DNA of 64,000 nucleotides, from positions 186,001 through 250,000 of the forward strand of contig LVVQ01000002.1 of the NCBI GenBank assembly GCA_006954405.1, written 5' to 3'. The stretch comes from Candidatus Methanarcanum hacksteinii. Lineage in GTDB: Archaea; Thermoplasmatota; Thermoplasmata; Methanomassiliicoccales; Methanomethylophilaceae. Positions 17,008 through 25,223 of this stretch are shown in pieces; position 1 is the first letter of the stretch; each line of letters begins with the position of its first letter. A program made the position numbers and the translations under genes. Under the pieces are notes generated by a model that ran no database searches, had not been told where the DNA came from, and worked only from the letters and a program-made list of their open reading frames with translations.

Positions 17008-17081
17008 GGATTTTTGTATTTGTTCGTTGAATATAAGGGTAATGATTTAATACTGTGAAAAAAGGACCGTGAAACAGTTTT

Positions 17082-17103
17082 CCCTCCCCTTTTCGAGGGA
17101 GGG
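17082..17103 (-). terminator. Terminator of the ABC exporter operon
   Basis: CCCTCCC and GGGAGGG arms around an 8-base loop, 19 bp after the stop of the second ABC gene. Confidence 0.6.
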
Positions 17104-17121
17104 TATTTGTCTTTCGAACAT

Positions 17122-18924
17122 TCATTCTTCGGTCTCTTCGAATTGGCTGTTGTACAGCTTTTCGTAGAATCCGCCCTTTGCAAGGAGCTCCTCATGTGTT
17201 CCCTGTTCGATGATCGAACCTTCATTCATCACAAGGATGAGATCGGAGTTCTTGATGGTGGAGAGGCGATGTGCTATGACGAACGATGTCCTGTTCTGCG
17301 AGAGACGGTCCATAGCCTCCTGTATCGTTCTCTCCGTCCTCGTATCCACGGAACTCGTAGCCTCATCCAATATGAGGAGAGGAGATTTATCTATCATCGC
17401 ACGAGCGATGGTGAGCTGTTGTCTCTGACCGGCAGAGAGTGTCGCCGTACTGCCGAGGACGGTATCGTAACCGTTGGGAAGCGTGGTGATGAAGTGGTGT
17501 ATCCCTACTGCTTTACACGCTTCGACGACATCCTCATCACTTATGTTCTCTCTGCAGTAGACGATGTTCTCCTTTATCGTCCCTTCGAAGAGCCAGGTAT
17601 CTTGAAGTACCATGCAGAATTGTCTGTGTACATCTTCTCTGGGGATCTTTTTGATGGATACTCCGTCGAGAAGGATGTCTCCACTGTTGATGTCGTAGAA
17701 CTTCATCAGCAGATTGACCATGGTGGTCTTACCTGCACCTGTCGGCCCTACGATGGCGATCTTCTGTCCAGGTTCTACGGATGCTGAGAATCCATGGATG
17801 GTCTCCTCTCCTTCGACATATCCGAAGTGTACATCCTTGAATTCCACCTTCCCCTTTGCTGATATGTGTTCGGTGAGTGAGGATTCATCAGCGAGTTCCT
17901 CGGTCTCAAGGAATTCGAACACACGTTCGGAACCTGCGGCGACGGACTGCATGTTCGTGAATGCTTGTGACATCTGTGCCAATGGTTGGGTGAACAGTCT
18001 GATGTAGATCATGAATGCAACTATCGTACCTATGTCCGTCCTTCCATCTATGACAAGAATTGCGCCTACTACACACACTGCGACATATCCGAAGTTACCA
18101 ACGAAATTCATCAGAGGCATCATGAGTCCGCTGAGGAATTGTGAGAAGAACGCACTCTTGGCAAGACTTCCGTTGATCTCCTCGAACTTCTCCGTGGCCT
18201 GTTCCTCTCCATTGTATGCTTTGACGATATTGTGGGCACCATATGTCTCTGCGATATGTCCGTTCATCTGACCAAGGTCGTTCTGTTGTTTGTTGAAATA
18301 TTTCTGCGACCTTGTCATTATGATTATCATCAATCCGATGCCTGCCAACGAGGAGACTACCGCAGTGATCATCATGAGCACATTGGTGATTGTCATCATC
18401 ACGATCGAACCGATGAAGAGCGTGATCGATGACACCAACATGCCGATGGCTTGATTCATGGATTGTCCCATGGTGTCCGCATCGTTGGTGACACGGCTCA
18501 TTATGTCTCCAGTCGATGTCTTATCAAAGAAACTCAGTGGTATGCGATTGATCTTCCTGGAGATGTCCTTACGGAGATTACCCGCAGTCCTTTGTGTGAC
18601 GGTCGCAAGGATGATGCCCTGTGCAAGCATCAATACTGCACTTATGGCGTAGATGATCAGCATGATGATGCCGTATCTTCCCACCTCATCCAATGGGATC
18701 CCTGTCATCATGTTGTCCGTGATGAGGTTGGTCATGTCCTTGAGGACATTAGGTCCGATCAACGAGAGAATCGTACCGATCATGGACAACATCACTGCCA
18801 AGATGATGTATTTGCGATACCTCCCCATGTAATTGAAGAGTTTCTTCCAAGATTGGACCAGATCCTTAGGTTTCTCCCTACTGCCTCTGTTAATCCCTTT
18901 CCTGTGCCCGAATGGAGGACTCAT
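17122..18924 (-). CDS. ABC exporter subunit with canonical ATPase site
   Basis: A 600-residue half-transporter starting at ATG 18924 (MSPPFGHRKG), which overlaps the partner's stop by 4 bp. Six membrane helices (residues ~45-330) precede a nucleotide-binding domain with Walker A GPTGAGKTT, signature LSAGQRQQ, Walker B LLILDEATSS with catalytic Glu, and switch His in VIAHRLST. The signature deviates from LSGGQ, and the partner subunit lacks the catalytic Glu and switch His, so the pair should form one active and one degenerate ATP site, as in bacterial TM287/288-type heterodimers. It is the last gene of a MarR-controlled operon, suggesting drug or toxic-lipid export. Confidence 0.92.
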   Translation of the reverse strand: MSPPFGHRKGINRGSREKPKDLVQSWKKLFNYMGRYRKYIILAVMLSMIGTILSLIGPNVLKDMTNLITDNMMTGIPLDEVGRYGIIMLIIYAISAVLMLAQGIILATVTQRTAGNLRKDISRKINRIPLSFFDKTSTGDIMSRVTNDADTMGQSMNQAIGMLVSSITLFIGSIVMMTITNVLMMITAVVSSLAGIGLMIIIMTRSQKYFNKQQNDLGQMNGHIAETYGAHNIVKAYNGEEQATEKFEEINGSLAKSAFFSQFLSGLMMPLMNFVGNFGYVAVCVVGAILVIDGRTDIGTIVAFMIYIRLFTQPLAQMSQAFTNMQSVAAGSERVFEFLETEELADESSLTEHISAKGKVEFKDVHFGYVEGEETIHGFSASVEPGQKIAIVGPTGAGKTTMVNLLMKFYDINSGDILLDGVSIKKIPREDVHRQFCMVLQDTWLFEGTIKENIVYCRENISDEDVVEACKAVGIHHFITTLPNGYDTVLGSTATLSAGQRQQLTIARAMIDKSPLLILDEATSSVDTRTERTIQEAMDRLSQNRTSFVIAHRLSTIKNSDLILVMNEGSIIEQGTHEELLAKGGFYEKLYNSQFEETEE

Positions 18925-20663
18925 CTCAATTCCTCCTCTGATAATTGTGAATAGGCTATCTCGCGATACACATCGCATGAATCCATGAGTTCATCATGCG
19001 TACCTTTGCCCACGATCCTCCCTTCATCAAGAACGATTATGTGATCGGCATCCATGATCGTACCGATTCTTTGTGCTACGATGAGTGTCGTGGCGCCAGA
19101 CGTCTCTTTTTTCAGTGCATCACGGAGTTCACGGTCCGTCCTGTAATCCAACGCGGAGAATGAATCATCGAAGATGTAGATCTCTGGATCCCTACATATC
19201 GCACGAGCGATGGCGATACGTTGTTTCTGACCTCCCGAGAGGTTGGTACCGCCCTCGGATATCATCCTTTGATATCCGTCCTCATTCTTCTCTACGAAAT
19301 CGGTCCCCTGTGCGATGGAGATGGCCCTTTTCACATCATCCTCTGTGCGTTCATCGCTTGTATCCCCATATCTGACGTTGTCGGATATGGTCTGATTGAA
19401 CATCACCGCTTTCTGAGGCACATACCCGATCCTCTTACGAAGATCCGTGAGTCTGTAATCCTTGACATCCATCCCGTCGACGAGTACCTCGCCTTCACTT
19501 ACATCATAGAAACGAGGGATGAGATTGATCAATGTCGTCTTCCCACTCCCTGTAGCACCGATGAAAGCTACGGTCTCTCCTTTCTTCGCATCGAATGATA
19601 TATCTTTCAAGATATAGTCCGCAGAACCAGGATATTTGAAGGAAACGTCCTTGAATGACACCGAACCTTTCTCATCGGGTGTGTTCGTTGAGTTCCCATC
19701 GACGATGGATGGTTCGGTATCGATGACCTCCTGTATCCTTTTCGCTGCAACGGATGCACGTGGGATTATCATGAGGATCATCACAAGCATCAGGAATGCC
19801 ATTATCACTTGTACGGCATATGATGAGAATACGATCATATTGGAGAATTCTGTGAGTTTCTCCATGCCTGAGGATCTTTCTATGATGTATGCGCCGACCC
19901 AATAGATCGCCAAAGAGAGAAAACTCATGACAGTACTCATCAACGGGGACATTATCGCTAATGAGCGTGTGATGGAGACGTATGTGTCCGTCGTATCGTC
20001 ATTGGCGACATCGAACCTCTTCTCTTGATAGTCCTCCGCATTGTACGCACGGATGACACGGAGGCCGTTGAGATTCTCCTTCGTGAGGCGATTGAGATCA
20101 TCATTGAGCCATTGTATCCTCTTGAATTTGGGGATGACGTACAGCATTATGCATCCGATGCAAGCTATCAATGTGAATACAGAGATCGCTGTTATGATGC
20201 TCCATTCCATATTCTTGCCAACGATCTTCGTTATGGCCCATATCGCGAGTATCGGTGCTTTTACGGTCACTTGCAGACCCATGGCAACAGCTATTTGGAT
20301 CTGTGTGACATCATTCGTGGAACGGGTGATCAATGACGATATCGAGAATCTGTTGATCTCTTCAAGTGAGAATTTCTCAACGTTATCGAATTGTTTCTTG
20401 CGAAGTGTCGCTGACAATCTCGCAGCGATGTATGCTGCTATGAATCCGCATATGATGGATGCGAATAATGAACCGAACGCACACGCGAGCATTTTGATCC
20501 CATCGGACATGACGGAATCCACCGAACCACCGGTCGTGATGGTGTTCGTTATGCTCGACATATATCCTGGAATCTCAAGATCGAGGTACACCTGCGCACA
20601 TACGAAAGCGATGACGAATACCATCAACCCCCAATCCTTCTTCGTGAGGTATTTGAAGATCAT
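18921..20663 (-). CDS. ABC exporter subunit with degenerate ATPase site
   Basis: A 580-residue half-transporter, partner of the next gene. Six membrane helices precede a nucleotide-binding domain with Walker A GATGSGKTT and signature LSGGQKQR. The Walker B strand reads IYIFDDSFSALD, with Asp instead of the catalytic Glu, and the switch residue is Gln (IVAQRIGTI) instead of His. These two changes mark the degenerate half of heterodimeric exporters. The start overlaps the MarR gene by 4 bp and the stop overlaps the second subunit by 4 bp. Confidence 0.92.
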   Translation of the reverse strand: MIFKYLTKKDWGLMVFVIAFVCAQVYLDLEIPGYMSSITNTITTGGSVDSVMSDGIKMLACAFGSLFASIICGFIAAYIAARLSATLRKKQFDNVEKFSLEEINRFSISSLITRSTNDVTQIQIAVAMGLQVTVKAPILAIWAITKIVGKNMEWSIITAISVFTLIACIGCIMLYVIPKFKRIQWLNDDLNRLTKENLNGLRVIRAYNAEDYQEKRFDVANDDTTDTYVSITRSLAIMSPLMSTVMSFLSLAIYWVGAYIIERSSGMEKLTEFSNMIVFSSYAVQVIMAFLMLVMILMIIPRASVAAKRIQEVIDTEPSIVDGNSTNTPDEKGSVSFKDVSFKYPGSADYILKDISFDAKKGETVAFIGATGSGKTTLINLIPRFYDVSEGEVLVDGMDVKDYRLTDLRKRIGYVPQKAVMFNQTISDNVRYGDTSDERTEDDVKRAISIAQGTDFVEKNEDGYQRMISEGGTNLSGGQKQRIAIARAICRDPEIYIFDDSFSALDYRTDRELRDALKKETSGATTLIVAQRIGTIMDADHIIVLDEGRIVGKGTHDELMDSCDVYREIAYSQLSEEELR

Positions 20664-21094
20664 CTGTGCGCCTCTACATCGGATTTGAGTTTCTCATTTA
20701 TCTTCATGTGAATGCGGGTCAACGTCTCCATCTCATCATCGGTGAGTTCGCTGAGCAATTCATCCCATGCGTCATTGACGATCTTTTCGATCTTACTCAC
20801 GGCATCATTTCCCTTATCTGTGAGATATAAGCGATACTCACGGGATTCGTTGTTCATGTCGATCACGAATCCATTGTCTATGAGCGATTTGATCACGCGT
20901 GTCGTAAGTGACTTGTCCACATACATCTCATTCGATAGTTCTTTCAGAGACAGCCCCTCGTTATCATATATGGTCTTCAGAAATTGTCCATGGGTACGTT
21001 TCAAACCCATCGATTCTGACGTTTGTGAGACACGTTTCTCAATGTAGTTCTTGATTGCCCGTGGATTGATGTCCACTTCACATCTGTTCATCAT
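20660..21094 (-). CDS. MarR-family transcription regulator
   Basis: A 144-residue winged-helix repressor: helices and wing KTIYDNEGLSLKELSNEMYVDKSLTTRVIKSLIDNGFV..RLYLTDKGND, then a C-terminal dimerisation helix. The start is set at ATG 21094 (or 21091) because a TATA box lies at 21111-21120, which puts transcription start at the ATG and makes the message leaderless; a start at 21103 would lie inside an operator. It heads an operon with two ABC exporter subunits, each overlapping by 4 bp, and probably represses the operon until a ligand binds. Confidence 0.9.
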   Translation of the reverse strand: MMNRCEVDINPRAIKNYIEKRVSQTSESMGLKRTHGQFLKTIYDNEGLSLKELSNEMYVDKSLTTRVIKSLIDNGFVIDMNNESREYRLYLTDKGNDAVSKIEKIVNDAWDELLSELTDDEMETLTRIHMKINEKLKSDVEAHR

Positions 21095-21095
21095 A

Positions 21096-21135
21096 GTTGA
21101 CATATCAACCTAAAATATATAGTTGATCTGTCAAC
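21096..21135 (-). promoter_or_regulatory. marR-ABC promoter with two operators around the TATA box
   Basis: Two palindromes share the same half-sites: GTTGA-CATA-TCAAC (21096-21109) and GTTGA-TCTG-TCAAC (21122-21135). The TATA box ATATATTTTA (read on the minus strand, 21120-21111) lies exactly between them. A MarR dimer at each would block TBP and the start site. This is a textbook autoregulation layout. Confidence 0.8.
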
Positions 21136-21217
21136 TGAATATTTCAAGCATCATCCTTCCATGATCTGGCCCAGTCTAGAGTAAATTACTTTATCCAACC
21201 ATCATGTTATCTGGTGT

Positions 21218-22120
21218 ATGCTGATAGATGCTCATCTACACATGTGGGAAAGGCGCTGTCTGCCGGATGAGGCGGTAAGGAGATATCTGGGCCCAATATC
21301 GAAGCTGAAGGAATTCGGTCTCGATGGAATCCTGGATCTTAAATTGGATGAGGATTACCCATTCCCCGATTATGATGTGAAGATGAATGAACCCATCAGT
21401 ATGATGGATGCGAACGATGTGGATTATGCCGTTGTACTCGCTACTGATTTCGGCCTCATCAATGAAGGCCGCATGAGCAACTACGAGTACATGGATTGGT
21501 TGTTCCAACGTTGTTCCATCGATGATCGTTTCATACCCTTCATAGGAATCGATCCGAATAGGAAGGATGCCATCGAGATGTTGGACAATATGGTATCCAA
21601 ATACGATCCCAAGGGTCTGAAGGTCTATCCTGCGACAGGATTCTATCCTGATGACGATAAGTATGAAGGATTCTGGAAGAGAGTAGAGGAATATGGCCTC
21701 ATAGTTACGACACACGCAGGCATGGCATTACCCCCATTGGATGAGAAGTATTGTCATCCGAGATATTTCGATAAGGTCGCTGAGAGACATCCTGAGATGA
21801 AGATAATAATAGCACATCTTGGCGGCAAGTTCCATGACGAGATCTTCCCCCTTATGGATGCACATGAGAATGTGTACACGGATTGTTCTGCACTGCAAGG
21901 ATGGGTCGCCGACGATATCAGCATGATCGGTAAGAGATTGGATACAGTGACATCGAGATATCCGAAAAGAGTGGTCTTCGGCACCGATTTCCCGTTATAT
22001 GAGGATCATACGAACATGCATCGTTTCTTGGATATCATAAGAAGCGGAAAATGGGGCAATGACGCCATCAAGGCCGATCTCCTTGGCAACAACATGGCAC
22101 GTCTTCTTGGTGTCCTCTAA
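21218..22120 (+). CDS. Amidohydrolase-2 family metal-dependent hydrolase
   Basis: A 300-residue TIM-barrel hydrolase. The N-terminal MLIDAHLHMW gives the H-x-H metal pair; VTTHAGM and IIIAHLGGK supply further histidines, and FGTDFPLYED near the C-terminus gives the conserved aspartate. The family includes decarboxylases and lactonases of the ACMSD type; the substrate cannot be told. It stands alone between the MarR operon, transcribed away from it, and the following membrane-protein gene on the same strand. Confidence 0.85.
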   Translation: MLIDAHLHMWERRCLPDEAVRRYLGPISKLKEFGLDGILDLKLDEDYPFPDYDVKMNEPISMMDANDVDYAVVLATDFGLINEGRMSNYEYMDWLFQRCSIDDRFIPFIGIDPNRKDAIEMLDNMVSKYDPKGLKVYPATGFYPDDDKYEGFWKRVEEYGLIVTTHAGMALPPLDEKYCHPRYFDKVAERHPEMKIIIAHLGGKFHDEIFPLMDAHENVYTDCSALQGWVADDISMIGKRLDTVTSRYPKRVVFGTDFPLYEDHTNMHRFLDIIRSGKWGNDAIKADLLGNNMARLLGVL

Positions 22121-22152
22121 TTAATAAATATCAATAATGTCTTCGGACAAGC

Positions 22153-22782
22153 ATGTCAGAAGGTGAAACCTCATCAGGTGTCGATTGGGCATCCTTGAGT
22201 GAGACTCTTAACAGCTATCATGTGCCCGAGATGGCCTTGGTGTTGGCAGGCATATTGGCTATCGTCATAGCATACCTGTACATCAAGGACAAGGATGGTG
22301 CCAATTACAAGATAGCTATGCTTTTGGGGATGTTGGTAGGTGCTGTCACGGCAGTCCTATGTGCGACATCATATCTCAAAGGGAATATGGGAACTTTGAT
22401 CATAGTGACGATAGCTTGTTTCGCGTTGGTGTCAAGACCATTCCGTGATGTCAAGTTCGCTGTGATCTTCGCGTTGTTCGCAATGATAATCGTCTATATC
22501 TTCCTCGGGGAATTGGATGGTAATCTCGAAGTATTGGCATCAGGTTGGCCAAGATTCGTGGTGTCATTCATCGCTGGTGCGATCGTCTACATGATGCTCA
22601 TGTTCCTGCAGGATCTGACTCTCATGTTCGCGAAGATATTCAACACATGGCCGATCCTCATGGTGTTGGGCGTTATCTGTATCGCCGAGGGAATTTCCAT
22701 CTACACGGGACATGGTTCCGTGTACGATATGATCAAAGCATATCTGGATTCTAACAAGGAAATTATCCTTGCGATCCTTTGA
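22153..22782 (+). CDS. Integral membrane protein, unknown function
   Basis: A 209-residue protein with about seven hydrophobic helices (for example MALVLAGILAIVIAYLYI, MLLGMLVGAVTAVLC, LIIVTIACFALVS). The loops are short and carry no metal or nucleotide motif. It begins 32 bp after the amidohydrolase on the same strand, so the two may be cotranscribed. I do not recognise the family. Confidence 0.75.
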   Translation: MSEGETSSGVDWASLSETLNSYHVPEMALVLAGILAIVIAYLYIKDKDGANYKIAMLLGMLVGAVTAVLCATSYLKGNMGTLIIVTIACFALVSRPFRDVKFAVIFALFAMIIVYIFLGELDGNLEVLASGWPRFVVSFIAGAIVYMMLMFLQDLTLMFAKIFNTWPILMVLGVICIAEGISIYTGHGSVYDMIKAYLDSNKEIILAIL

Positions 22783-22785
22783 ATC

Positions 22786-22818
22786 GGGTGAGCGGATGGC
22801 ATCCGCCATCCCTCACCC
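22786..22818 (+). terminator. Hairpin terminator after the membrane-protein gene
   Basis: GGGTGAG (22786-22792) pairs with CTCACCC (22812-22818), with additional inner GGATGG/CCATCC pairing. Confidence 0.55.
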
Positions 22819-22958
22819 ATCATAATTCTAGTTCATTTTCAACGTTAATTCAGGGACCAATCCCCTTTTTATACAGCTATTATATTGTCGGGAACCAAGA
22901 ACGGATGATTGGTATTCGGCATTACCTTTAAATCATATAAGGTTATGAAGTGCCAAGC

Positions 22959-23033
22959 GGGCCGGTGGCTTAGCTAGGATATAGCGCTGGCCTTCTAAGC
23001 CAGACGCCTCGGGTTCGAATCCCGACCGGCCCG
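22959..23033 (+). tRNA. tRNA-Arg (anticodon TCT)
   Basis: Full cloverleaf: acceptor GGGCCGG/CCGGCCC, anticodon stem CTGGC/GCCAG around loop CTTCTAA, T arm TCGGG-TTCGAAT-CCCGA, discriminator G. The 3' CCA is encoded (23034-23036). No intron. Confidence 0.95.
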
Positions 23034-23067
23034 CCAATGCATTCGCATTCAAAAAAGAGGAGACATC

Positions 23068-23175
23068 ATGAAGAGAGGCTCACGCGCCTGGAAGAAACGC
23101 GGTAACCAGCGTTGGAAATGGCGCAAGAAGAAGATGAGAAGAAGAAAGAAAGCACAGAAGATGCGCAAACAGTAA
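23068..23175 (+). CDS. rpl41e: Ribosomal protein eL41
   Basis: A 35-residue, strongly basic protein with a good ribosome-binding site (GAGGAGA). The sequence is mostly Lys and Arg with WKWRKKKMRRRKKAQKMR, matching the single-helix eL41, which sits at the ribosomal subunit interface. It lies between tRNA-Arg and tRNA-Trp, all on the plus strand, so the three may share a transcript. The N-terminus MKRGSRAWKKRGNQ is longer than the ~25-residue minimum of the family. Very short genes like this are easily missed. Confidence 0.8.
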   Translation: MKRGSRAWKKRGNQRWKWRKKKMRRRKKAQKMRKQ

Positions 23176-23199
23176 GTCTGATCCACATTAGGTTTACAA

Positions 23200-23371
23200 G
23201 GGGGTTTAGGCTAACCTGGTAGACTAGCGGGCTCCAGTTATAGAGCGTGATTAGAAATGGGTTTGCTGACAGTTGTGATGAATAACTGGAGCGATGACTC
23301 ATAATTTCGCTGGGGGTAGCTCCCCCAGTGGTGGAAACCCGCCTATAGGGGTTCAAATCCCCTAGCCCCCA
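23200..23371 (+). tRNA. tRNA-Trp (anticodon CCA) with a 99-nt intron
   Basis: Exon 1 is 23200-23237 and exon 2 is 23337-23371. Acceptor GGGGGTT/AGCCCCC, anticodon stem GCGGG/CCCGC, anticodon CCA at 23234-23236, T arm AGGGG-TTCAAAT-CCCCT, discriminator A. The intron sits at the canonical 37/38 site. CCA is not encoded (the next bases are CT). Confidence 0.92.
23238..23336 (+). ncRNA. Box C/D guide RNA inside the tRNA-Trp intron
   Basis: Box C GTGATTA (23247-23253), D' CTGA (23266-23269), C' GTGATGA (23275-23281) and an imperfect D (ATGA, 23294-23297) are spaced with two 12-nt guide regions and a 5-nt D'-C' linker. By the N-plus-five rule the D' guide pairs with exon 2 and points to position 39, and the D guide pairs with GCTCCAGTTA of exon 1/intron and points to C34. 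Haloferax tRNA-Trp introns are known to guide 2'-O-methylation at these two positions. A hairpin CTGGGGG/CCCCCAG (23310-23328) follows. Confidence 0.8.
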
Positions 23372-23543
23372 CTCAGCGCATCGCTGGCTTCCTTGCCCAT
23401 TCCAATATGAATGGGTTAAAACTTCTTCTTAATCTTTCTATGATCATCTTGATTCGATTCAACAATCCATTCTGTTAGATGAGATCGTCATTACAGATAG
23501 ATCGAATATCGTTAGGGATTCGATAATTGAGAAAAAAGGAACA

Positions 23544-23560
23544 GGGTGCGATATGCACCC
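23544..23560 (-). terminator. Terminator of the amino-acid operon
   Basis: GGGTGC-GATAT-GCACCC, 11 bp after the PFL gene stop. The 23372-23543 stretch holds no gene that I can see. Confidence 0.55.
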
Positions 23561-23570
23561 TTTCGATCCA

Positions 23571-24941
23571 TCAGTTCTTGAAACTGTGTATCGGTGCGGG
23601 GATCCTTCCGCCACGATTCACGAATTCGTCACATTTGAATTCATTGACCTTCATGATCGGGGCTGTACCCAATAATCCGCCGAATTCAGCGGATTCTCCG
23701 ACATCCTTGCCGATGACAGGGATGATCCTGACGGCTGTTGTCTTCTGATTCACCATGCCTATGGCCATCTCATCGGATATTATGCCCGAGATCGTCTCTG
23801 GAGATGTCTTACCAGGTATGGCGATCATATCCAATCCGACCGAGCAGACGCATGTCATAGCTTCCAGTTTCTCCAAAGAGAGCGACCCTATGCTGGCAGC
23901 CTCGATCATGCTAGCATCCTCACTCACAGGGATGAATGCGCCTGACAATCCTCCAACATATGATGAAGCCATCACACCACCCTTCTTCACTTGATCATTG
24001 AGGATGGCGAGTGCAGCTGTGGTACCGGGGGCACCAACCCTCTCCAACCCCATTCCTTGAAGGATATCTGCTATACTATCTCCAATCGCAGGTGTGGGGG
24101 CCAATGAGAGGTCGAGGATACCGAACGGTACGTTCAATCTCTTGGATGCTTCCTTTCCGACAAGCTGTCCGACCCTTGTGACCTTGAATGCGGTCTTCTT
24201 GATTGTCTCGCACAATTCTTCGAAATTGGATCCTTTGCAGTTCTCGATCGCTGTTTTCACGACGCCCGGTCCGCTGACACCGACGTTGATGACGGCATCG
24301 CCTTCGGTGACACCGTGGAACGCACCTGCCATGAACGGATTATCATCTGGTGGGTTACAGAATACGACGAGCTTAGCACATCCGATGGAATCATTGTCTT
24401 TCGTGGCCTCTGCAGTCTTCTTGACGATGTCTCCCATCATCCTGACCGCATCCATGTTGATACCTATCTTGGTGGAACCGAGTCCGATGGAGCTGCAGAC
24501 ATTGTTCGTGGTCGCCAATGCCTTCGGGATGGATTCCATGAGTATCCTGTCCGCTTTGGTCATGTTCTTTATCGGGAGAGCGGAGAATCCTCCGATGAAG
24601 TTGATTCCGATCTTCGTTGCCGCCTTATCCAACGTCCTTGCGATGGATACGAAATCATCTGGTGTGTCGCAGGCTGCACCGCCTATCAGTGATATCGGGG
24701 TGACGGACACCCTCTTGTTCACTATCGGTATGCCGTATTCGAGACCGATCTCATCGCCGACGGATACGAGATTCTTCGCAAGGGTCGTGATCTTGGCGTA
24801 GACCTTCTCACACAGGCTGTCGATATCAGGATCGATACAATCCATGAGGTTGATGCCCATGGTGATCGTTCTGACATCGAGGTTCTCCTGCGAGATCATC
24901 TTGTTGGTCTCGAGGACCTCGTTTATGTTAATCACAGACAT
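23571..24941 (-). CDS. PFL family protein (UPF0210/DUF711)
   Basis: A 456-residue protein of the UPF0210 family, which has a glycyl-radical-enzyme-like barrel fold but no known activity. Family hallmarks include RTITMGINLMDCIDPD near the start, SSIGLGSTKIGINMDAV and NVGVSGPGVVK. The glycine radical loop is not evident. Across archaea and bacteria this gene is usually paired with the small ACT protein found directly upstream here, which suggests that ACT senses an amino acid for it. It is the last gene of the homoserine dehydrogenase operon. Confidence 0.9.
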   Translation of the reverse strand: MSVININEVLETNKMISQENLDVRTITMGINLMDCIDPDIDSLCEKVYAKITTLAKNLVSVGDEIGLEYGIPIVNKRVSVTPISLIGGAACDTPDDFVSIARTLDKAATKIGINFIGGFSALPIKNMTKADRILMESIPKALATTNNVCSSIGLGSTKIGINMDAVRMMGDIVKKTAEATKDNDSIGCAKLVVFCNPPDDNPFMAGAFHGVTEGDAVINVGVSGPGVVKTAIENCKGSNFEELCETIKKTAFKVTRVGQLVGKEASKRLNVPFGILDLSLAPTPAIGDSIADILQGMGLERVGAPGTTAALAILNDQVKKGGVMASSYVGGLSGAFIPVSEDASMIEAASIGSLSLEKLEAMTCVCSVGLDMIAIPGKTSPETISGIISDEMAIGMVNQKTTAVRIIPVIGKDVGESAEFGGLLGTAPIMKVNEFKCDEFVNRGGRIPAPIHSFKN

Positions 24942-24945
24942 CCGA

Positions 24946-25218
24946 TCATATCCTGTGCATCATGTCGAAGATCTCTTCACGCTGGGCCTTTATCACACAT
25001 TTGACCTCTTCTGCCACGACGTCAAGCCCTTCGGTGAGGTCAGCGAAACTCCCTTTGTACTTCGACGTGTCCACGATCATCATCATGTTGATGTATTCCT
25101 GAACTGTTGTCTGTGCGATATCTAGGATGTTTATGTTGTTCTCAGAGAAGAATGTACAGACCTTTGCGATGATACCTACCGTATCCTTCCCTACCAGCGT
25201 TACTATTGTTCTTTCCAT
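24946..25218 (-). CDS. ACT domain protein (UPF0237)
   Basis: A 90-residue single ACT domain: RTIVTLVGKDTVGIIAKVCTFFSENNINILDI is the ligand-binding first half. It has the length and start typical of UPF0237. The stop is 4 bp before the PFL gene and the start 5 bp after the citramalate-synthase gene. It probably binds an amino acid and controls the PFL protein; no enzymatic residues are present. Confidence 0.9.
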   Translation of the reverse strand: MERTIVTLVGKDTVGIIAKVCTFFSENNINILDIAQTTVQEYINMMMIVDTSKYKGSFADLTEGLDVVAEEVKCVIKAQREEIFDMMHRI

Positions 25219-25223
25219 TTGGT

